Below, piece after piece: positions 5,785 to 10,269 of a stretch of 10,269 bases of DNA (position 1 is its first letter; each line of letters starts with the position of its first letter). The DNA is from Sutterella sp. Lineage in GTDB: Bacteria > Pseudomonadota > Gammaproteobacteria > Burkholderiales > Burkholderiaceae_F. The position numbers were made by a program, and so were the translations under genes. The DNA lies in contig DYBN01000047.1 in assembly GCA_019418605.1 (NCBI GenBank), positions 1 through 10,269 of the forward strand, written 5' to 3'. Below the pieces are notes generated by a model, which worked only from the letters and a program-made list of their open reading frames with translations, searched no databases and was not told the DNA's origin.

Positions 5785-6750
5785 TCAACGTTGCGGCAAA
5801 GACATTGAGGCGCACCAGCGCTCTTTCCACTGCTCCACGGCTTCCTTCCAGAAAGCTTTCACGCTGTCGGCGCCAATCGGCTCAAACCCCAGATGCACCC
5901 AGAGGGCGTCGAGCGTCTGCGTGCGGTTTTCGGTCGCAACGGGTGCCGCGCAGCGCTGTTTGGAGAGCTTTTCGCCGTGCGCGTCGGTCACAAGGGGAAT
6001 GTGCATGTAGCGCGGTTCAATCGCTCCGATCGCGCGCTGCAGCAGAATCTGCCGCGGCGTGTTGTCGAGCAAATCCTGGCCTCGGACGATGTCGGTGACA
6101 CACTGATCCATGTCGTCGATCACAACGGCAAGCTGATAGGCCCACAGGCCGTCGGCGCGCTTGACGATGAAGTCGCCCACCTCTTTTTCGACGTTTTGCA
6201 CGATCTCCCCGCACTCGCGGTCGACAAAGCGAACGGCTGAACTGCTCGTGCGAAAGCGCCAGGCGCGCACGGGTCTGCCGTGCGTGCCGCTGCGGCATGT
6301 GCCGGGGTAGACGCCGTGCGGGAGCCCGAGCGCGGCGTCGGCCGCGAAAATGTCCGCCCTTGAACAGGCGCAGCCGTAGACGGCGCCCTGTTGTTTGAGA
6401 GCCTCGAAAATCTCCCGGTAGCGCTCGCCTCGCGTGTGCTGCCAGAGCACGGGGATGTCGCTTGTCATGCCGTAGGCGGCAAGGACATCAAGGATCATGA
6501 CGTCGGCCCCCGGCATGTCGCGCGGGGGATCGATGTCTTCAATGCGAACAAGCCACGTACCCCCGCGAGCCCGCACGTCGGCAAAGGAGGCCATGGCGCA
6601 GGCAAGGCTTCCAAGATGCAGCGGCCCGGTGGGCGAGGGGGCGAAGCGCCCGACGCATCCGCAATCGGCGCGGGGCGCGGCAAAGGAATCCGGTGCGGCT
6701 GCTGCGGGGCGATCCTCGGGTGAATTGGAAGTGGTGCAGGGCAAAGACAT
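5785..6750 (-). CDS. gluQ: Glutamyl-Q tRNA(Asp) synthetase (GluQRS)
   Basis: A 321-residue truncated paralogue of glutamyl-tRNA synthetase. It activates glutamate and attaches it to the queuosine base at position 34 of tRNA-Asp; it has no anticodon-binding domain. The N-terminal Rossmann segment reads VGRFAPSPTGPLHLGS (33-48), with His45-Leu-Gly-Ser as the HIGH motif. LVRIEDIDPPR follows at 67-77. A zinc site is formed by Cys127, Cys129, Tyr148 and Cys152, as in E. coli YadB. KLSKQ at 261-265 is the KMSKS-type motif. I chose the ATG at 6750, which leaves about 30 residues before the conserved core. The longer frame from the ATG at 6858 would run across a strong terminator hairpin, so it is less likely. 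No good Shine-Dalgarno precedes 6750. The gene is convergent with the lipoprotein and divergent from the MFS transporter. Confidence 0.9.
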   Translation of the reverse strand: MSLPCTTSNSPEDRPAAAAPDSFAAPRADCGCVGRFAPSPTGPLHLGSLACAMASFADVRARGGTWLVRIEDIDPPRDMPGADVMILDVLAAYGMTSDIPVLWQHTRGERYREIFEALKQQGAVYGCACSRADIFAADAALGLPHGVYPGTCRSGTHGRPVRAWRFRTSSSAVRFVDRECGEIVQNVEKEVGDFIVKRADGLWAYQLAVVIDDMDQCVTDIVRGQDLLDNTPRQILLQRAIGAIEPRYMHIPLVTDAHGEKLSKQRCAAPVATENRTQTLDALWVHLGFEPIGADSVKAFWKEAVEQWKERWCASMSLPQR

Positions 6751-6807
6751 GCGGACGAATGGAAATGCCTGTCGGGAAGGTCGGGAAAACTGACGCGGGT
6801 GCGGTCC

Positions 6808-6839
6808 AAATAAAAGGCCTTGAGGGCGCCTCAAGCGCC
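6808..6839 (-). terminator. Intrinsic terminator in the gluQ leader (possible attenuator)
   Basis: Read on the minus strand: GGC-G-CTTGAGG-CGC-CCTCAAG-GCC then TTTTATTT. This is a 10-pair stem with one bulged G, a triloop and a strong T tract, ending about 58 bases before the gluQ ATG. It has no T run in the plus direction. An alternative hairpin, GGGCGC-TTGAG-GCGCCC (6840-6824), uses the same bases and would exclude it. It could be an attenuator of gluQ or the end of a short separate transcript. Confidence 0.6.
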
Positions 6840-6918
6840 CCAACGGCCGCCACATCATACTTCACGGCCTGCATCGGGAGTTCTCCTTAAAGGGCCGCGC
6901 AAAGCCGCGGGTGTATCG

Positions 6919-6946
6919 TTGCCGCGACTCTTTTCAAGGATAGAAT
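6919..6946 (+). promoter_or_regulatory. Candidate promoter of the MFS transporter
   Basis: TTGCCG (6919-6924), a 16-base spacer and TAGAAT (6941-6946). The start point would be near 6953, some 26 bases before the ATG at 6979. Confidence 0.5.
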
Positions 6947-6965
6947 CGTCTGAAAAAGTGTTCAA
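6937..6965 (-). promoter_or_regulatory. Candidate promoter of gluQ, overlapping the MFS promoter
   Basis: On the minus strand TTGAAC (6965-6960), a 17-base spacer and TATCCT (6942-6937). Its -10 shares two bases with the -10 of the opposite MFS promoter. A transcript from here, starting near 6930, would have a leader of about 180 bases before the gluQ ATG and would contain the 6808-6839 terminator. Confidence 0.45.
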
Positions 6966-6978
6966 ACAGGACATTGGC

Positions 6979-8331
6979 ATGGATACAACAAAAGAAAACC
7001 AAAAAGAAGAAAAAAATCCGGAGGACGGCGCAGCGCTCTCCGATCGATTCGTCGACATCAGGGAAGCGAAGGCTCACGGCGGCAAGGCGCAGGAAAAAAA
7101 GGACGGCGACAAGCCTTCCGGCGGCGGGACAAACGTGCACGTGCTCACATTTTTGCTTGCCGCCTGCTCGATGATCGGTCCCTTTGCCACCGACATGTAC
7201 CTGCCGAGCTTTCATCAGATGATGGGCGAGTTCGGCGTGGGGCTCGCGGACGTGCAGCAGACGCTTTCGGCCTACCTGATCGGGTTTGCCGTGATGACGC
7301 TTTTTTACGGCACGATTTCGGACGTTTTGGGGCGCAAGCCCACCATGGTGGCTGGCTTTGTTCTTTTTGCGCTTGCAAGCCTTGGCGCCGCGCTTTCTTC
7401 AAGCCTTGAGGCGCTCATCGTCTACCGCGCCTGCGAGGGCGTTTTCGCCGGCTGCGGCATGGTGGTCGGCATGGCCGTCATCCGCGACCTCTACGGCGGC
7501 CCGCAGGCGCAAAAGCTCATGGCCTACGTTGCCATGGTCTTTGGTTTCGGCCCCGCGATGGCGCCCATCATCGGAGGGTATCTTGCCGTTCACGCGGGCT
7601 GGCAGAGCCACTTCTGGGTGCTCACGGTCATCAGCTTTGCACTGGCGGCGTTGTGCCTGTTTCTGCTGCCCGAGAGCCTGCCCAAGGACAAGCGCACGCC
7701 GGTGAGCCTCACGGTTCTTTGCAAAGGCTATGCAAGGTGCGCCGCGCACGCTCCATTCATGCTCGGCAACGTGGCGCTGGGCCTTGCGTTTCTGGGGCAG
7801 GGCGTCTTCATTGCCGGGGCGGCCGACTGGTGCGTCAATGTCGCGGGCCTTCAGGCCGATCAATTCTGGATGCTCTTTATCCCGATGGTGACCGGCACCG
7901 TGGTCGGCAGCTGGATTTCCACGCGCCTTGCGGTGAGCGTAGGCACGCAGCAGTCGATTCGCATTGGCTTTGGCGTGATGCTTCTTGCGGCGGCCGTTTC
8001 AACGGGATACATCGTCTTTAACGTCGAGGCGCGCATGCCCTGGGCCGTCGTCCCCTTGAGCGTGTACACGATCGGCATCGGCATCATCAGGCCCGGCATG
8101 TCGCTCATGCTGATGGACTGCTTTTCGAGCGCGCGCGGCATGGCAAGCTCGGTGCTGAGCTTTGTGCAGACGCTTCTTTTTGCGCTGTGTTCGGCCATCG
8201 TCGTGCCGATTCTGTACGGCGCGGGCTGGAAGTACGATGCGGCGATCGCTTCGTTTGCGCTTCTCACCATCGTCTTGTGGGTGGCGGGCTCCAACCTCAA
8301 GCTGCGGCAGTCAAGAAGTCACTGGCAATAG
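6979..8331 (+). CDS. Bcr/CflA-type drug-resistance MFS transporter
   Basis: A 450-residue inner-membrane protein of the major facilitator superfamily, drug:H+ antiporter type with 12 predicted helices, closest in motifs to Bcr/CflA. The first helix ends in FATDMYLPSF (69-78), a hallmark of that group with Asp72. GTISDVLGRKP (111-121) is the loop 2-3 motif A, RDLYGG (169-174) follows helix 4, and GFGPAMAPIIGGYL (189 onwards) is the helix-5 antiporter motif. Relatives export drugs, or amino acids and sulfonamides; the substrate here cannot be told. An unusual hydrophilic tail of about 50 residues, rich in Lys, Glu and Asp, precedes helix 1; E. coli Bcr lacks such an extension. The ATG at 6979 has an AGG eight bases upstream and lies just after a good promoter. 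Its first codons are A-rich compared with the rest. It is monocistronic, ending at a bidirectional terminator. Confidence 0.9.
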   Translation: MDTTKENQKEEKNPEDGAALSDRFVDIREAKAHGGKAQEKKDGDKPSGGGTNVHVLTFLLAACSMIGPFATDMYLPSFHQMMGEFGVGLADVQQTLSAYLIGFAVMTLFYGTISDVLGRKPTMVAGFVLFALASLGAALSSSLEALIVYRACEGVFAGCGMVVGMAVIRDLYGGPQAQKLMAYVAMVFGFGPAMAPIIGGYLAVHAGWQSHFWVLTVISFALAALCLFLLPESLPKDKRTPVSLTVLCKGYARCAAHAPFMLGNVALGLAFLGQGVFIAGAADWCVNVAGLQADQFWMLFIPMVTGTVVGSWISTRLAVSVGTQQSIRIGFGVMLLAAAVSTGYIVFNVEARMPWAVVPLSVYTIGIGIIRPGMSLMLMDCFSSARGMASSVLSFVQTLLFALCSAIVVPILYGAGWKYDAAIASFALLTIVLWVAGSNLKLRQSRSHWQ

Positions 8332-8337
8332 GACATG

Positions 8338-8368
8338 CGGGCGGCTTCGGCCTGCGGCGGGCCGCCCG
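8338..8368 (+). terminator. GC hairpin just after the MFS gene
   Basis: CGGGCGGC (8338-8345) pairs perfectly with GCCGCCCG (8361-8368) across a 15-base loop, starting six bases after the stop. Only TT follows, so it is likely a 3'-end stabilising hairpin upstream of the true terminator. Confidence 0.4.
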
Positions 8369-8382
8369 TTGAAAAAGCAGGG

Positions 8383-8430
8383 CGCGAAAAAAGGCGGCGC
8401 AGCCGTTTCCGGCAGGCCGCCTTTTTCGCG
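8383..8430. terminator. Bidirectional intrinsic terminator between the MFS gene and ansB
   Basis: CGCG-AAAAAA-GGCGGC (8383-8398) pairs with GCCGCC-TTTTT-CGCG (8416-8430) with one unpaired A. The A run on one side and the T run on the other give a U tract in both directions. It ends the MFS transcript (plus) and the ansB transcript (minus), whose stop is at 8505. Confidence 0.85.
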
Positions 8431-8504
8431 TCAACTTTTTGCTTCAATTTTCCTGGCCCCGTGCCGGGCGAGAGTCCGGCACAAGAGACCGATCTTTCGC
8501 GCGA

Positions 8505-9554
8505 TTAGTACTTGTCGAAGTACTCCTGCAGCTTCTTGTAGTCGTTGGTCTTGGTCAGACCGAGCTGCAGCAGCACGCGGGCCTTCTGCGGGTTGAGCGT
8601 GCCCGAGGAGACAAAGCCGTACTTGTTGTCGTCGACTTCAGCATCCTTGGTGGTGGCGCCCGTCGGAACGCGCGAGCTGCGCACGACGGCGATGCCGTTC
8701 TTGGCCGCCTTCTCAAGGATCGGGAAGATCGACTTGTGGATGTTGCCGTTGCCGACGCCGGCATTGACGATGCCCTTGTAGCCGGCATCGACGAGCGCCT
8801 GGGCCTGCACGCCTTCAACGCCGGCGTGGTTGTAGACGATGCCGACCTTCGGGAGCTCTTCGAGCTTGCTCACGTCAAAGGGCGTCTTCGTGGTGTGATC
8901 GCGCAGCGGACGGCTCTCGTAGGTGACCTTGTTGTTGAAGATCGTGCCGACCTTGCCGAAGTTGCCGGCAATGAACGTGTCGGGCTGCACCGTGTTGCTC
9001 TTGATGACGTCGCGCGCACCAACGACCACGTTGTTCATCGCAACGACCACGCCCTGCTTGGCGGTTTCCTTGTCGGCGGCCGTCAAAACGGCGTTGTAGA
9101 GGTTGCGCGGACCGTCAGCGCCAAGGCCCGTCGAGGGAAGCATGGCGCCCACCATCACGACGGGCTTGTTGCAGCGCAGCGTGAGGTTAAGGAAATAGGC
9201 CGTCTCTTCCATCGTATCCGTGCCGTGCGTGACGACAAAGCCGTCGAACTTCTTGCAGTCGGCGTTGATCGTCTTGACGAGCTTGAGCCAGACGTCGTCG
9301 GTCATGTCCTGCGAGCCGATGTTGACGACCTGCTTGGGAGTCACGTTGGCGATGTTGGCAAGTTCAGGCACGGCCGCCACGAGGTGGTTGACGCTCACTT
9401 TGCCGGAGCTGTAGGCCGAGCCGGTGCTCGTGGCGCCGGCGCCCGCGATCGTGCCGCCCGTGGCGAGCACTTCGATGTTGGGCAGCGAAGCGGCCATGGC
9501 GGAGCCGGCGGCGGCTACGAGAGCCGCGGCAAGAATCGTGCGTTTGATCTGCAT
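8505..9554 (-). CDS. ansB: Periplasmic type II L-asparaginase
   Basis: A 349-residue asparaginase that hydrolyses L-asparagine to aspartate and ammonia in the periplasm; aspartate can feed fumarate respiration in anaerobes. Residues 1-21 are a Sec signal peptide ending GSAMA. The mature protein matches E. coli AnsB along its length as I recall it. Thr35 (ATGGTIAG) is the nucleophile, and Tyr48, Ser81 (GSQDM), Thr112-Asp113 (HGTDTMEET) and Lys185 (RDVIK) complete the active site. The TTKDAEVDD segment carries the glutamate lent by the neighbouring subunit of the tetramer. The C-terminal block, SSGTLNPQKARVLLQLGLT, is typical of type II. The ATG at 9554 has AGAGGAG upstream. E. coli ansB needs CRP and FNR, but I see no clear site for either here. 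It is transcribed alone, ending at the bidirectional terminator. Confidence 0.96.
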   Translation of the reverse strand: MQIKRTILAAALVAAAGSAMAASLPNIEVLATGGTIAGAGATSTGSAYSSGKVSVNHLVAAVPELANIANVTPKQVVNIGSQDMTDDVWLKLVKTINADCKKFDGFVVTHGTDTMEETAYFLNLTLRCNKPVVMVGAMLPSTGLGADGPRNLYNAVLTAADKETAKQGVVVAMNNVVVGARDVIKSNTVQPDTFIAGNFGKVGTIFNNKVTYESRPLRDHTTKTPFDVSKLEELPKVGIVYNHAGVEGVQAQALVDAGYKGIVNAGVGNGNIHKSIFPILEKAAKNGIAVVRSSRVPTGATTKDAEVDDNKYGFVSSGTLNPQKARVLLQLGLTKTNDYKKLQEYFDKY

Positions 9555-9944
9555 TTGTTGATACTCCTCTGAAATTTGCGGCCGGCCGGAGGTCAGCCCG
9601 GTCGGGAAAATCGAGACGTCCGGCAGGGAAAAGAGCCGGTCGCCGCACGCAAAGAGAAAAAAGGAACTGATTCCCTAAGCACAAGTGCGTAGTCAATCTA
9701 GAGCAGTTTTCTTGGCTTTTCCATCGGATAAACCCGCACAAGGCGCTGCTTGCATGCGGGATTTTGAAAGCAGGCGGCTCTCGATCAGGTTTGACGTGCG
9801 CGCGTTTTCCCTTGGGCAAGCAAATTGGTTTCCCAAAAACGCCTGCATAAGCCTGCCGCAAGGGGGAGGGAAGAGGGCGACGGGAGTCGTTGGCCTCTCT
9901 TTTTTGGGACATACGCGGGAGAAGAAAAATTTTTTGCAAACTCC
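9555..9944. other. Structured intergenic region between ansB and the tRNA cluster
   Basis: About 390 bases without a protein gene. The part next to ansB should be its leader and promoter. On the minus strand TTGACT (9696-9691) could be a -35, with the palindrome GCAC-AA-GTGC (9679-9688) just downstream, but no good -10 follows. Between 9733 and 9905 the plus strand holds three further inverted repeats. These are CCCGCACAAG/CTTGcaTGCGGG with ATTTT after it (9733-9765), GCGTTT...TTGGG/CCCAAAAACGC (9802-9842), and the terminator at 9872-9905. No protein gene explains them. A small RNA read rightwards is possible but unproven, and I could not find a convincing promoter for it. Confidence 0.4.
9872..9905 (+). 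terminator. Intrinsic terminator with no obvious gene
   Basis: AGAGG (9872-9876) and CGAC (9878-9881) pair with GTCG (9886-9889) and CCTCT (9894-9898) around a GGGA loop. Six T bases follow at 9900-9905. It is directed rightwards, but no plus-strand gene lies between ansB and this site. It ends some 40 bases before the tRNA promoter. Confidence 0.5.
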
Positions 9945-9972
9945 TTGACAGGCGGTTTTGCTCGTGTACAAT
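9945..9972 (+). promoter_or_regulatory. Promoter of the tRNA cluster
   Basis: A near-consensus sigma-70 promoter: perfect TTGACA (9945-9950), 16-base spacer, TACAAT (9967-9972). The GC-rich GCGC discriminator right after it is typical of stable-RNA promoters under stringent control. The predicted start point is around 9979, ten bases before tRNA-Gly. Confidence 0.85.
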
Positions 9973-9988
9973 GCGCATTCTTCGCAGC

Positions 9989-10064
9989 GCGGGAGTAGCT
10001 CAGTTGGTAGAGCGCAACCTTGCCAAGGTTGAGGTCGCGAGTTCGAGACTCGTCTCCCGCTCCA
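9989..10064 (+). tRNA. tRNA-Gly (anticodon GCC)
   Basis: A complete 76-base tRNA with encoded CCA. Acceptor arms GCGGGAG (9989-9995) and CTCCCGC (10054-10060) pair fully, followed by discriminator T and CCA (10062-10064). The anticodon stem CAACC/GGTTG encloses loop TTGCCAA, with anticodon GCC at 10022-10024, reading GGC and GGU. The T arm holds the GTTCGAG segment. It is the first gene of the cluster, and its first 54 bases are identical to the gene at 10216. Confidence 0.97.
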
Positions 10065-10089
10065 GACGCTTTCGGATGGCGTGGAAGAG

Positions 10090-10163
10090 GGCGCGATAGC
10101 AAAGTGGTTATGCACCGGATTGCAAATCCGTTCACGGCGGTTCGATTCCGCCTCGCGCCTCCA
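10090..10163 (+). tRNA. tRNA-Cys (anticodon GCA)
   Basis: A complete 74-base tRNA with encoded CCA. The acceptor GGCGCGA (10090-10096) pairs with TCGCGCC (10153-10159), with U73 as expected for cysteine. The anticodon loop TTGCAAA has GCA at 10122-10124, reading UGC and UGU. The T stem GGCGG/CCGCC is perfect. The outermost anticodon-stem pair (27-43) is C opposite T, a mismatch. It lies 25 bases after tRNA-Gly and is likely cotranscribed. Confidence 0.96.
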
Positions 10164-10215
10164 GATGATTTTCATCGGCGCGCGCAGCTGTGAAGACGCA
10201 AGTCGCAACGATGTT

Positions 10216-10269
10216 GCGGGAGTAGCTCAGTTGGTAGAGCGCAACCTTGCCAAGGTTGAGGTCGCGAGT
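10216..10269 (+). tRNA. Second tRNA-Gly (anticodon GCC), cut by window end
   Basis: The first 54 bases of a tRNA-Gly identical to 9989-10042, with anticodon GCC at 10249-10251. The T arm and acceptor 3' strand lie beyond the window. It starts 52 bases after tRNA-Cys. The spacer holds GATGA-TTT-TCATC (10164-10176) and GCAAC-GAT-GTTGC (10205-10217); the latter overlaps the first two tRNA bases. Confidence 0.93.

Noticed and set aside
6751..6858. gluQ starting at the ATG pair at 6858/6855
   Set aside because: The added 36 residues are Pro/Arg-rich with no counterpart in GluQRS, and the coding region would contain the strong terminator at 6839-6808.
8439..9572. Plus-strand open frame of 377 codons
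   Set aside because: Antisense shadow of ansB, which has a signal peptide and all catalytic residues.
9693..10208. Minus-strand open frames of 171 and 116 codons across the tRNA genes
   Set aside because: They are antisense to tRNA-Gly and tRNA-Cys and give the well-known spurious peptides (SNSRP, ESRTRDLNLGKVALYQL) that come from reading tRNA genes backwards.
1..10269. CRISPR array, insertion sequence, toxin-antitoxin pair or phage genes
   Set aside because: I saw no regularly spaced repeats, no transposase or integrase, and no paired small genes with the features of these systems.

Overview
The window looks like chromosomal DNA from a GC-rich, anaerobic or microaerobic betaproteobacterium. 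A gut Sutterella or Parasutterella relative (Burkholderiales) is my best guess. The basis is a DmsA-type molybdoenzyme, a double-rubredoxin rubrerythrin, a periplasmic type II asparaginase, GluQRS, and E. coli-like tRNA-Gly and tRNA-Cys genes. The genus is inferred from gene content, not proven.

Layout from left to right. The 5' part of dmsA is on the minus strand (1-818) and is cut by the window edge. A gene-free stretch of about 480 bases follows. Next comes a divergent pair: an OsmC-family gene (minus, 1295-1735) and a rubrerythrin (plus, 2066-2731). Rubrerythrin converges on an MltB-type lytic transglycosylase (minus, 2872-3945), and its terminator hairpin overlaps the end of mltB. mltB diverges from a histone-deacetylase-family amidohydrolase with a TTG start (plus, 4128-5078). 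A small unrecognised lipoprotein (plus, 5220-5681) faces gluQ (minus, 5785-6750). gluQ diverges from a Bcr/CflA-type MFS transporter (plus, 6979-8331). A bidirectional terminator separates that transporter from ansB (minus, 8505-9554). A structured intergenic region leads to a tRNA cluster: Gly(GCC), Cys(GCA), Gly(GCC), the last cut by the window end.

Most genes appear to be single transcription units with their own promoters; I see no long operon. Themes are anaerobic respiration (dmsA), peroxide defence (OsmC family, rubrerythrin), cell-wall turnover (mltB), tRNA modification and supply (gluQ, tRNA genes), nitrogen scavenging (ansB) and efflux (MFS).

I found no mobile element, CRISPR array, phage gene or clear new multi-gene system. 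The two signals most worth following are non-coding. One is a canonical terminator hairpin, with a competing alternative hairpin, in the leader of gluQ. The other is a hairpin-rich stretch ending in an intrinsic terminator between ansB and the tRNA cluster, with no gene to account for it.
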